Below, piece after piece: positions 53,371 to 61,469 of a stretch of DNA of 64,000 nt. Source of the DNA: Blautia liquoris. Lineage in GTDB: Bacteria > Bacillota > Clostridia > Lachnospirales > Lachnospiraceae. The notes beneath the pieces were generated by a model. That model saw only the letters and a list, made by a program, of their open reading frames with translations. It had not been told where the DNA came from and ran no database searches. The stretch spans positions 2,666,001 through 2,730,000 of the forward strand of contig NZ_CP063304.1 in assembly GCF_015159595.1 (NCBI RefSeq). The letters are read 5' to 3'. The position numbers were made by a program, and so were the translations under genes. The first letter of the stretch is position 1, and each line of letters starts with the position of its first letter.

Positions 53371-54276
53371 CTATCCTTTCACTGACCCCATAACCATACC
53401 CTTAACAAAATAGCGTTGTAAAAACGGATATGCTAATATAATCGGCAAGGTAGACAAGAAAATCTGCGCACACTTAACCGTTCTCTCGGATACGAGTGCC
53501 ATCTGCTGCCAGTCTAGAGCACCACTAGTCACCGATTGTGATTCAATTATAATTGTATTTAAATAACTTTGCAAAGGATATTGCGATGGTTTGTTCATAT
53601 AAATAATACCGTCAAACCAAGAATTCCAATGATAGACAAGCGCAAAAAGGCAGATTGTCGCCATTGATGCTTTTGATATCGGTATATAAATTTTCATCAA
53701 GATCTGCCATTGTCCTGCACCATCTACGATTGCGGCTTCTTCAAGTTCCGGAGGAACCGCACGGAAAAAGTTTAGCATCAGAACCACGCTGAATACCGGC
53801 ACTGCGCCTGGTAATATCAATGCCCATATACTGCCAAGCAGCCCCAGACTTTTAACCGTCATAAAAGATGGAATTAATCCTCCATTTATCAGCATAGTCA
53901 GGAAAAAGGACCATGTATAAACTGTCCTGGATCGAAATCGAAGATTACTTTTTGATAAGGGGTAAGCGGTGATGACACATAAAAAAACATTTAGAGTAAC
54001 ACCCATGACACATCTCAGAAGAGTAGTCCCCATTGCCTGCCAGAAAGCTTGCCTTTTTGCTACATATTTATATGACTCAATCGTAAATTCTACCGGCCAG
54101 AAAAGCACTTTCCCAGAGGTCACCGCCGTATTGCTGCTTAAAGACATTGCGAGTACATTTACTATTGGCAGAATACAAATCAAAGCCAATAGTGTGAGTA
54201 TAATAATATTACATACATTAAAAATTTTTGAACCAATCGATGTATGAATCTTTGATCTTTTTTGCATTATTTGCAT
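53371..54276 (-). CDS. LplC/CarB-type sugar ABC transporter permease
   Basis: 301 residues, six helices; the opening IGSKIFNVCNIIILTLLALI and EAA loop LEEAAIVDGAGQWQILMKIYIPISK fit the LplC family used for complex polysaccharides. GGAGGAG site. C-terminus FVKGMVMGSVKG is family-typical. Confidence 0.9.
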   Translation of the reverse strand: MQIMQKRSKIHTSIGSKIFNVCNIIILTLLALICILPIVNVLAMSLSSNTAVTSGKVLFWPVEFTIESYKYVAKRQAFWQAMGTTLLRCVMGVTLNVFLCVITAYPLSKSNLRFRSRTVYTWSFFLTMLINGGLIPSFMTVKSLGLLGSIWALILPGAVPVFSVVLMLNFFRAVPPELEEAAIVDGAGQWQILMKIYIPISKASMATICLFALVYHWNSWFDGIIYMNKPSQYPLQSYLNTIIIESQSVTSGALDWQQMALVSERTVKCAQIFLSTLPIILAYPFLQRYFVKGMVMGSVKG

Positions 54277-54297
54277 ATTTTAACTCCTCCAATTTCT

Positions 54298-55206
54298 CTA
54301 AAAAATTCTGTAATCAAAAAACCTATAAGAAACATAATAGGATACAGAAATAAATACGCAAGAGACTACAGATTTAAGTACACCCATTGCTGTTGCCGGC
54401 CCGAACTGTGCATCAATCATACCAATACGATAAATAAAAGTATCTAAAATGTCCCCACTTTCATATACCTGTGGACTTATCAAATTTTGCACTTGATCAA
54501 ATCCTGCGTTTAGAACATTTCCAAGTGATAATACCGTCATCAATATGACTATCATACGAATGCCAGGCAACGTAATGTGCCACATTTTTTGCAAACGTCC
54601 CGCTCCATCCATCGTCGCCGCCTCATAAAGATTCATATCAATGCCCGTAATGGCTGCCAGGTAAACAATTGTTCCGAATCCAAATCCCTTCCATACGTCT
54701 GTTAAAATCAGGGTTGATTTAAAATATTTATTACTGCCTAAAAAGAAAGGCGACTTTCCTCCAAAGAATCGAATAATCTGACCTACTATCCCACTTGATG
54801 GTGACAATATATCTAAGAGCACACCGGCGAAGATAACCCAGGATAAAAAATATGGTAAATATATTGCAGTTTGTACAGTTCTGCGAAACTTAGAGGAACG
54901 TACTTCATTTAAAAGCAGGGCCACAACGATGGGAACAATTAATCCCAACACTATTTTCCAGGCAGCAATAATCACTGTGTTTTTTAGTGCAGCCATTGCC
55001 CCTGGCATATTAAAAAGATAAGTAAAATTATCGAATCCAATCCACTTCTGATCCCCAAACAAACCTTTCGCCGGTATGAATTTTTCAAATGCAATCTTCA
55101 TGCCCGCCATAGGTACATAAGAAAAGATAAAAGTAAGAATAACACCTGGTAAAAGCATCAGATGAAACGGAATTTCTTTTTTAAATTTATTTCTTTTTAT
55201 TTTCAT
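54298..55206 (-). CDS. LplB-type sugar ABC transporter permease
   Basis: 302 residues. Opens FHLMLLPGVILTFIFSYVPMAG, hallmark of the LplB family, and has the EAA loop LYEAATMDGAGRLQKMWHITLPG. The ATG at 55206 follows AAAGGAAAT; the longer frame to 55284 includes a hydrophobic extra segment and no ribosome site. Partner of the permease 21 bases downstream. Confidence 0.88.
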   Translation of the reverse strand: MKIKRNKFKKEIPFHLMLLPGVILTFIFSYVPMAGMKIAFEKFIPAKGLFGDQKWIGFDNFTYLFNMPGAMAALKNTVIIAAWKIVLGLIVPIVVALLLNEVRSSKFRRTVQTAIYLPYFLSWVIFAGVLLDILSPSSGIVGQIIRFFGGKSPFFLGSNKYFKSTLILTDVWKGFGFGTIVYLAAITGIDMNLYEAATMDGAGRLQKMWHITLPGIRMIVILMTVLSLGNVLNAGFDQVQNLISPQVYESGDILDTFIYRIGMIDAQFGPATAMGVLKSVVSCVFISVSYYVSYRFFDYRIF

Positions 55207-55256
55207 ATTATTTCCTTTCTCATCAATATCAGCAATATACAACCTTGAAATAATAA

Positions 55257-55289
55257 AGCATGCACCAAGAAAAGAAGTCAGCACATGCT
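55257..55289 (-). promoter_or_regulatory. intra-operon hairpin after SBP gene
   Basis: AGCATGCAC (55257-55265) pairs with GCACATGCT (55281-55289), including wobbles, and is followed on the minus strand by TTATTATTT. It sits in the gap between SBP and first permease and may act as a leaky terminator. Confidence 0.5.
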
Positions 55290-55300
55290 CTATTTCGCCC

Positions 55301-57040
55301 TTATTCTTTTACCGTCTTATACCAATCATTTATCTCTTTTGTAATCGTTTCTCCTCCAAGTTTGTTGAAATCTGAAACAAACTTATCAAATTCAGAAATA
55401 TCCGATTCTCCAATAATAATCTTATTAAAAGTCTCATCACGCATCTTCTCCAGCGTTGACATCTTCTCGGTCATTGTCTCTGTCGGTGCCCCAACAAATT
55501 TATTCAGAAGAATTCTATCATTTTCCTGCATTTCATGAATAGAGGCATAGGAGCTCGGTGCCGGGCCATATATCCGCTCCCATCCCCATACAGACTTTCC
55601 GTCTTCACTTCCCGAATAGTAGCGATCAAGCTTATCCCATATGGATTTTGCCTCTCCAGTAAGCTGATCAGTGGTTTTATTCTCCATTGCTTTTTGTATA
55701 TCGAGATATGCCTGGATATTTTTATAAGGCATTGACACTTGCACAGGTGATAATTTCCATACACCTTCAGCATCAGGAGGGGCATAATATTTTGCATTGT
55801 CACCTGTTTCCCCCCAACATTTTTCGATAAAAAGATTCGTCATCTTTATAACTGCTTCAGGATTTTCAAAATCTTTACGCACTACAAGCCATCTGTTTGT
55901 ACCAAGATCAGCCTGTACGCTTGAGGGCTGATCTGTTGCACTTGGAATTGGATATGCCGACCATACGGCCTCTGGATCATTATTATAATTTGTCTGGAAC
56001 TGGACGAGTGACAGCCATTGCTGACCAAAAGTCACACCACAGTTCCCTGCTGCTGCGCTCTCTCCGGCCTTTCCAGAATCCATAACGCCAAACTCGGGAT
56101 CAATCTTTCCATCTTCATATAAGTTATTTAATTCCTTTAATGCTGTTTTACATTCATTTTGTATCGCACCATATGCTAACTTCCCCTCTTTTTCAATCCA
56201 AATACTTGGATAGGCACCATATGCATTAAAAAATCCTCTTAAGCCCCCATAGCCTCCACCAAACACATTGGGTGAGCCAGCTACGCCAATACCATAGGTA
56301 TCATCCTTTCCATTTCCGTCCGGATCTTCTTCAGCAAATTTGTTAATTAACTCCAATAACTGATCGGTTGTCTTTGGCACATCAAGCTCTAATTTTTCCC
56401 TCCAATCATCTCTGATCCACATCAAATCAACAGAATCGACGGATCCTGCCGTCACCGGAATACCATATAACCCACCATCAATTTGAGCTGCAAGGAATGG
56501 AGAATCTCCTTCTTGGTTCATAACCTCTTTTGTAAAGTCTGTTGCATATGTATCATATACACCAGACAGATCCTGAATTAATCCTGCATCTGCAAGTTGC
56601 ACCATCTGTGTGGCATTAACAGCCATCACATCCGGAATATCACCACTTGCAATTGTTACATTCATTTTTTGAAGATATTCATCATCTCCTTTTACAACCC
56701 AATCATAGAGCACATTAATTCCCAGTTCATCCCGATAAGTGTCCAACCAGAAGTTATTCTCGATCGTTTCTCCAGGCAGATTTGCAAGTGCATACGTATC
56801 AATCGTATCGTCTGTCGCACGTGCAAAGTGAATATCCAGTTCATCATTATATTTGCCGAACGGTTCCTTGTCTTTCGTTGAATTGTTGCTCTCAGCAGAT
56901 GTTCCTGTCTGAGAAGATGATTTTGATCCATCTTCTGATTTACCAGCACATGCGGATGTCAGGCTTGTTGTAAGAAAAGCCACAATACTTAGCGCTAATA
57001 CTCTTTTCCTATTCATCTTCGCTTTACTACTCCTTCCCAT
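55301..57040 (-). CDS. LplA-type extracellular sugar-binding lipoprotein
   Basis: 579 residues, the long binding-protein class associated with LplB/LplC permeases. Signal RVLALSIVAFLTTSLTSAC with lipobox TSAC, then an S/T/N-rich linker. Body blocks: DEYLQKMNVTIASGDIPDVM, PVTAGSVDSVDLMWIRDD, FAEEDPDGNGKDDTYG, GFFNAYGAYPSIW. Two starts are possible: 57040 (no clear site directly before) and 57016 (MNRKR, AGGAG 14 bases upstream). First gene of the longest operon in the window. Confidence 0.88.
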   Translation of the reverse strand: MGRSSKAKMNRKRVLALSIVAFLTTSLTSACAGKSEDGSKSSSQTGTSAESNNSTKDKEPFGKYNDELDIHFARATDDTIDTYALANLPGETIENNFWLDTYRDELGINVLYDWVVKGDDEYLQKMNVTIASGDIPDVMAVNATQMVQLADAGLIQDLSGVYDTYATDFTKEVMNQEGDSPFLAAQIDGGLYGIPVTAGSVDSVDLMWIRDDWREKLELDVPKTTDQLLELINKFAEEDPDGNGKDDTYGIGVAGSPNVFGGGYGGLRGFFNAYGAYPSIWIEKEGKLAYGAIQNECKTALKELNNLYEDGKIDPEFGVMDSGKAGESAAAGNCGVTFGQQWLSLVQFQTNYNNDPEAVWSAYPIPSATDQPSSVQADLGTNRWLVVRKDFENPEAVIKMTNLFIEKCWGETGDNAKYYAPPDAEGVWKLSPVQVSMPYKNIQAYLDIQKAMENKTTDQLTGEAKSIWDKLDRYYSGSEDGKSVWGWERIYGPAPSSYASIHEMQENDRILLNKFVGAPTETMTEKMSTLEKMRDETFNKIIIGESDISEFDKFVSDFNKLGGETITKEINDWYKTVKE

Positions 57041-57360
57041 ACCTATACTTTTTCATCACCAACTACAAGTCTAGCAATTTTTGTTTCTATACGTACATAC
57101 TATAATAAATATACTTTCGTCACAATTGCCTTTTTGATACTTTTTTTGTATATCCGAGACTTTATTATTGTATATTGCCAAATCTATCTCTCAAAAGCGA
57201 GAAGATAATATGAATTTTGATTCTAATAAAAGGATTTTTTGATTACTTTTTAGATACTAATGACATTATCGAATTCATACCTTAATAAGTGGTTCCAAGC
57301 AAGCCACTTCAAACTACAGAACAACAATCTTCATATGATCACCCCTCGTGTATGAATCGC
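57041..57360. other. intergenic promoter region, divergent
   Basis: AT-rich. It must hold the promoter for the LplA operon; a TTGTGA/TATAGT-like pair with a short 15-base spacer is visible near 57100-57130 on the minus strand. A weak hairpin AAGTGG/CCACTT lies at 57287-57309. No gene seen. Confidence 0.4.
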
Positions 57361-57389
57361 TTGACATATACATTTTTATATCGTAATAT
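57361..57389 (+). promoter_or_regulatory. promoter of the TetR-type gene
   Basis: TTGACA (57361-57366), 17 bases, TAATAT (57384-57389), with the operator immediately downstream. Confidence 0.75.
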
Positions 57390-57392
57390 AAA

Positions 57393-57408
57393 GGTAACCA
57401 AGATTACC
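57393..57408. promoter_or_regulatory. TetR operator at its own promoter
   Basis: GGTAACCAAGATTACC, a 16-bp near-perfect palindrome directly after the -10 box. It matches two palindromes upstream of the MFS gene, which supports autoregulation. Confidence 0.7.
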
Positions 57409-57419
57409 AAGGTGATTTC

Positions 57420-58097
57420 ATGAATGTAAACCCTGACAGAAAGATTAAATATATTACAATTACAAGTCGGATTCTGGAAGAAGAAGGAATGGATGGCGTC
57501 AGCATAAGGCGCGTAGCAAAAGAAGCTGGCTGTACAAGTGCTGTTTTGTACAAACATTTTGAGAACAGAGATCATTTAATTATGTTGGCTTCTGTAAAAT
57601 TTCTGGAACCTTATATACTAGAATTCCGCAAGCAAACGAAACGAAAGGATATTACATCCATTCAGATGGATCTGATACTCTGGAAATTCTTTATTCAAGA
57701 AGCATTTGCGAAAAAGCCTTACTATGAGCTGATGTTCTTTAGTCCTGAACGGGATATGCTGGAAGACTGTATCTACGAATATTATCAACTGTTTCCAGAA
57801 CAAGAAAAAGACTTTGACGGATTCAGTGCCAGTATTATCTTCAGCAATAACTTGTCAGAACGTGAATTTGTCCGCTTGAGAAGAGCATCCAATGCCGGAT
57901 TAATTACACTAGACAATGCTTCTTTGCTGAGCCGCCTTACAACTGCCGTGTTCCACGGACTCTTTATGCTGTATCCTTATTCCGAAATAAAAGATAACAA
58001 AGCTGCACTGGATATGGCAGTTAATGACTGTTATCACCTGATTTATGAATTATTTCGCAAGTTTGTAAATCCTGGAACTGTTCTAGACACAGATTAA
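57420..58097 (+). CDS. TetR-family transcriptional regulator
   Basis: 225 residues: N-terminal TetR HTH (ITSRILEEEGMDGVSIRRVA, EAGCTSAVLYKHFENRDHL) and a helical ligand-binding domain. AAGGTGA site. Its gene and the divergent-side operators flank the transporter-methyltransferase genes, so it is expected to repress them and be released by the substrate or a product. Confidence 0.9.
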   Translation: MNVNPDRKIKYITITSRILEEEGMDGVSIRRVAKEAGCTSAVLYKHFENRDHLIMLASVKFLEPYILEFRKQTKRKDITSIQMDLILWKFFIQEAFAKKPYYELMFFSPERDMLEDCIYEYYQLFPEQEKDFDGFSASIIFSNNLSEREFVRLRRASNAGLITLDNASLLSRLTTAVFHGLFMLYPYSEIKDNKAALDMAVNDCYHLIYELFRKFVNPGTVLDTD

Positions 58098-58151
58098 AAA
58101 AATTTTCGATATGGCTGGTACTTTGTATCAGTCGCATCTTTCCTTTCAAAG

Positions 58152-58165
58152 GTAATCACGATGAC
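58152..58165. promoter_or_regulatory. TetR operator 2
   Basis: GTAATCACGATGAC, imperfect palindrome with the same half-site (GTAATC / GAT.AC) as the sites at 57393 and 58244; it lies 55 bases after the tetR stop. Confidence 0.5.
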
Positions 58166-58203
58166 ATTTTGATTACGTCTCAAAGTTTTTGTGTAACCTT
58201 TGA

Positions 58204-58236
58204 ACTATTCCAACTACTACGGAATAGTATCAGATT
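58204..58236 (+). terminator. terminator/attenuator hairpin between tetR and MFS genes
   Basis: ACTATTCC (58204-58211) / GGAATAGT (58221-58228), 8-bp perfect stem, 9-base loop, then ATCAG and a T-run. It probably terminates the tetR message. Confidence 0.6.
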
Positions 58237-58243
58237 TTTTTCA

Positions 58244-58263
58244 AAAGTAATCGCGACTACTTT
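58244..58263. promoter_or_regulatory. TetR operator 3, at the MFS promoter
   Basis: AAAGTAATCGCGACTACTTT, 20-bp palindrome with one mismatched pair. It would sit between candidate -35 (TTTTCA) and -10 (TATAAA/TTATAA) boxes. Confidence 0.7.
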
Positions 58264-58299
58264 ATAAATATCATTTTCTAATGACAGGAGGTATGTACT

Positions 58300-58311
58300 A
58301 TGACAGATTAA
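58300..58311 (+). other. minicistron M-T-D with perfect ribosome site
   Basis: A perfect AGGAGG (58286-58291) lies 8 bases before ATG-ACA-GAT-TAA. A second ATG at 58293 opens a 16-codon frame ending at 58343. Either is a possible leader peptide or a relic of a deleted gene. Confidence 0.4.
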
Positions 58312-58408
58312 TTCAAACATTTCTATACTTATTTAATCCCTAGCTGACTGCCCAATCAGCAGTTTAATGAGGTGGTCAGTACAAAAAAGAAAGACAAAAG
58401 GAGAAAAA

Positions 58409-59659
58409 ATGAATAAGGCTCTTATTAAAAAGTATGGTACTCTTCTTCTGCTGGCTGCCGGTTCCGGATTTATATTTCAACTGCCTTTCATTCGGGAGAC
58501 GTTCTATGTGCCCATTCAGAAAGCAATGGGACTTACGAATTCGCAAATGGGTATGCTCAACAGCTGGTATGCCATCGTAGCTACACCGGCATATTTTCTG
58601 GGCGGAATAGTTGCAGACAAATTTTCCCCAAAAATCATGCTTACATTTTCCTTCATATCCACCGGAATTCTGGGACTGTGGTTTTCGACTTTCCCTGGAT
58701 TTACGGCAAGCCGTATCATCTTTGCACTAATGGGATTTACAACCGTTATGACTTTTTGGAGCTCCGTCATCAAAGCGACAAGAATGCTGGGAAATTCCAG
58801 GGAACAGGGGCGACTCTTCGGTCTTCAAGAGGGGCTTCGTGGAATCTTAAATGCTTTACTGGTATTCGTTATGGCAGGAATCTATGCCGGGTTTTCAGAC
58901 AAAGTTGTCGGTGCTGCCTGGTCCATTCGCTTTTGTGCAATCCTGCTTTTAGTCGTTGGTGTACTTTGTTGGTTCGTCATCGATCGCCGACAGGAAGACG
59001 GTAAATCAGAAACTCTGGGAGAAGTTGTGATCGGAATGTTTAGATGCCTGAAAATTCCGAAAGTATGGCTTCTAGTCGGTATTGTATTTACCGCATACAG
59101 TATTTACGGCATCATGAGCTATATCACTACTTATGCAATCAATATCTATGGTATGAGCGAAGAAATGGGAGCAACAATTGGCGGTATCCGTTATCTCCTG
59201 CAGGGTGTTGGCGGAATCATAGGTGGTTTCCTCGCAGATAAGATTCATTCTCGTCTGAAAGTTATTATGGGATCCTCTGCACTTCTTGCTGTCAGCTATA
59301 TACTTTACCTTGCAATCCCAAACTCGGCTTCCGGTCTGCCGCTTGTCTTGATTAACTTCATGTTCGGCTTGATTTTAGTTTATGCAATCCGCAGCCAGTA
59401 TTTTGCAGATATTGACGACGCGGGTCTGGATGTCAATATTACAGGGCGTGTATCCGGTATTGTGTCCACTTTCGGCTATCTGCCGGATTTATTCATATTC
59501 ACAATGATTGGTTCCTGGATCGATAAGGGGCATTTCGGATATAACATGATGTTTATCTATGCTGGAGCTATGGGTATCGGCTGCCTGCTCTTTGCATTTA
59601 TTCTGCAAAGAGTTATAAACAAGAAACCGGAAAAAGCAAACCAACAAAACCGGCTATAA
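58409..59659 (+). CDS. MFS transporter
   Basis: 416 residues with 12 predicted helices. The loop 2-3 motif is GGIVADKFSPK, and the matching loop 8-9 reads GGFLADKIHSRLK. Resembles small anion/osmolyte carriers (MFS_1). The ATG at 58409 follows AAAGGAG; the longer frame from 58367 lies upstream of that site. It is followed 31 bases later by the MttB-family gene, suggesting import of a quaternary amine or related substrate. Confidence 0.88.
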   Translation: MNKALIKKYGTLLLLAAGSGFIFQLPFIRETFYVPIQKAMGLTNSQMGMLNSWYAIVATPAYFLGGIVADKFSPKIMLTFSFISTGILGLWFSTFPGFTASRIIFALMGFTTVMTFWSSVIKATRMLGNSREQGRLFGLQEGLRGILNALLVFVMAGIYAGFSDKVVGAAWSIRFCAILLLVVGVLCWFVIDRRQEDGKSETLGEVVIGMFRCLKIPKVWLLVGIVFTAYSIYGIMSYITTYAINIYGMSEEMGATIGGIRYLLQGVGGIIGGFLADKIHSRLKVIMGSSALLAVSYILYLAIPNSASGLPLVLINFMFGLILVYAIRSQYFADIDDAGLDVNITGRVSGIVSTFGYLPDLFIFTMIGSWIDKGHFGYNMMFIYAGAMGIGCLLFAFILQRVINKKPEKANQQNRL

Positions 59660-59690
59660 ACCGGATTTCATAACAGATAAGGAGAAAACT

Positions 59691-61109
59691 ATGACAAAAC
59701 GTGACGAACAAATCGTAGAACGAATCCATCAGAATACGCTTCATATCCTTGAAGAAATTGGTATGGCGTTTCTTTCAGAGGATGCCTTAGAAACACTTCG
59801 CAAAGGCGGAATCCATGTGGAGGGAAATCGTGCCTATTTTACAAAAGAACAGGTAATGCATGCACTGGATGTTGCCACGAAGGATTTTACAGTATATGCA
59901 AGAAATGATGCTTATAATGTACATATGAATATGGAAGATCTGTATATCACTCCGGGCTATGGAAGCCCAAGCATCTGTGAAGCAGACGGAACCGTAAGAC
60001 CCTCGACCTTTGATGATTTTTTGAAACTCTCAAAAATAATACAGTCCAGTGATGCCTTTGCCATCAATGGCGGGATTTTGGCGCAGCCTGTCGACATTGA
60101 CCCTGGAATTTCTGCTGAAGCTATGGTTTATGCTACACTCTGCTGTTCTGATAAGGCTCTCTTCTCAGTATGCGGCGGCGGTGTTCAGGCTGAAAACATC
60201 ATGAAAATGCTTCGAATTGTATTCGATGGTGACATCGAAAAAATCCCCTGTAGCTTTCATCTGATTTCCACGTTAAGTCCCTTGGGCATTACAAGGGATA
60301 CCCTCGATACGATCGATGTATGTGCAAAAAACGGACAGCCACTGGTCATCGCACCAGGACCTATGGCCGGCGGTACTGGTCCGATTTCCCTGGCCGGCAA
60401 TACATCCCTTGCAAATGCTGAAATCCTTGGCACAAATGTTTATGCACAGTTGGTTCACCCAGGCACTCCGATTATCTATGGTTTCGCTGCAACTGTCAGT
60501 GATATGAGAAATATGAACGTATCTAATAGCTGCCCTGGTTTCCTAAAGGAAGCCCGTTATGGAGCACTACTATCCAAAAAATACGGTCTAGCCTGCAGAA
60601 GTGGCGGAGGAATGTCCAATGCAAACGGCTTGACCGCTCAGGCTGGAGTGGAAAGTGCAATGAACCTGTTTGAATCTTTCTCGGAAAAAGCAAATCTGGT
60701 CATGCATGCGACTGGCTCTCTGCATTCCTTTAACACCGTAAGCTACGAAAAATTCATTATGGATATCGAAACAATCGACCGGATGCGCTACTATTTCAGC
60801 GATCTCCCGGATGATGAAGATTCTCTTGCATTCGAGGCAATCCAGGAAGTTGTATCAGAAGGAAGCAATTTTGTCACTTCCGAGCACACTTTTGAGCGCT
60901 GCAGAATAGATCCATGGTACAGCACAGTTTCTGTCCATAGCAATGGGCATGGAAATCCAAACGATGAATTATATGCTTCTGCGCAAAAAAGAATCACGGC
61001 AATCTTAGATGAATATAAATATCCGGCATTTTCTCAAGCAAAACGTGAAACTCTGGATAGCATCATGAGAAGCCTTGGAATGAAAGACAAGGATATTGCC
61101 AAAGTATAA
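59691..61109 (+). CDS. MttB-superfamily (COG5598) methyltransferase, non-pyrrolysine
   Basis: 472-residue trimethylamine-methyltransferase-family protein: HQNTLHILEEIGMAFLSEDA, ITPGYGSPSICEADGTVRPS, INGGILAQPVDIDPG, VCGGGVQAENI, SCPGFLKEARYGALLSKKYG, GGGMSNANGLTAQAG, MHATGSLHSFNTVSYEKFI and EHTFERC. No in-frame amber codon exists, so it belongs to the non-pyrrolysine branch, whose characterised members demethylate betaines (glycine betaine, proline betaine, carnitine-type substrates) by passing a methyl to a corrinoid protein. The corrinoid protein and its methyltransferase are not in the window. AAGGAG site. Confidence 0.88.
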   Translation: MTKRDEQIVERIHQNTLHILEEIGMAFLSEDALETLRKGGIHVEGNRAYFTKEQVMHALDVATKDFTVYARNDAYNVHMNMEDLYITPGYGSPSICEADGTVRPSTFDDFLKLSKIIQSSDAFAINGGILAQPVDIDPGISAEAMVYATLCCSDKALFSVCGGGVQAENIMKMLRIVFDGDIEKIPCSFHLISTLSPLGITRDTLDTIDVCAKNGQPLVIAPGPMAGGTGPISLAGNTSLANAEILGTNVYAQLVHPGTPIIYGFAATVSDMRNMNVSNSCPGFLKEARYGALLSKKYGLACRSGGGMSNANGLTAQAGVESAMNLFESFSEKANLVMHATGSLHSFNTVSYEKFIMDIETIDRMRYYFSDLPDDEDSLAFEAIQEVVSEGSNFVTSEHTFERCRIDPWYSTVSVHSNGHGNPNDELYASAQKRITAILDEYKYPAFSQAKRETLDSIMRSLGMKDKDIAKV

Positions 61110-61160
61110 GCAATCGTGTAGTTATAAGCTTTATATCGAAGTTTGTATTTGATAAAGAAC

Positions 61161-61203
61161 CCGATGGTTAACTTTGAGATAAGTTTAAACCATCGGTTTT
61201 TTT
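61161..61203 (+). terminator. rho-independent terminator after methyltransferase gene
   Basis: CCGATGGTT (61161-61169) / AACCATCGG (61188-61196) with further inner pairing, then seven T. It ends the MFS-methyltransferase operon. Confidence 0.85.
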
Positions 61204-61204
61204 A

Positions 61205-61294
61205 TTACAAGATAGCCTGTGAACAGTAATTTTTCTTTCTATGTTTCGGAATAAATACAATATGGTATTGGCACTTCAGTTTCGTATGTGATAA
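61205..61294 (-). pseudogene. IS200/IS605-type TnpA N-terminal relic
   Basis: 30 codons read LSHTKLKCQYHIVFIPKHRK then KNYCSQAIL and stop. This is the conserved start of IS200 TnpA transposases (HTK...C.YHIVF.PK.R). A CCCAG/CTGGG hairpin at 61306-61321 lies where the IS left-end hairpin should be. The catalytic Tyr region is gone. Confidence 0.75.
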
Positions 61295-61305
61295 ACTTCT
61301 ATTGG

Positions 61306-61321
61306 CCCAGGCATAGCTGGG
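61306..61321. mobile_element. IS200-like left-end hairpin
   Basis: CCCAG (61306-61310) and CTGGG (61317-61321) around a 6-base loop, 12 bases upstream of the TnpA relic on the minus strand, as in IS200 left ends. Confidence 0.5.
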
Positions 61322-61340
61322 GGATTAGTACTTTCTTTTA

Positions 61341-61459
61341 CTATTCGTTTATCCCTTCTTGCGCACGATCATATGCTGCCTGGTATATCTCTTTTAACTT
61401 ATCAGTATCCATTTTCTTAAGCGGTGTCTGAAACTCACCCCATCCTACTCCTCCTTTGA
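61341..61459 (-). pseudogene. truncated gene next to the IS200 relic
   Basis: Frame read GWGEFQTPLKKMDTDKLKEI and YQAAYDRAQEGINE then stop at 61341. A strong AAAGGAGGAGTAGG ribosome site precedes an ATG in another frame (ATG GGG TGA), so the start is shifted. It is probably the first part of the gene once following the ribokinase, cut by the IS insertion. Family not identified. Confidence 0.4.
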
Positions 61460-61469
61460 CTCATCATAT

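Noticed and set aside
58098-58408. Riboswitch upstream of the MFS gene
   Set aside because: No cobalamin, SAM or other class consensus could be found; the inverted repeats are explained by TetR sites and a terminator.
59691-61109. Pyrrolysine-containing trimethylamine methyltransferase
   Set aside because: No in-frame TAG interrupts the reading frame, so it belongs to the non-pyrrolysine branch.
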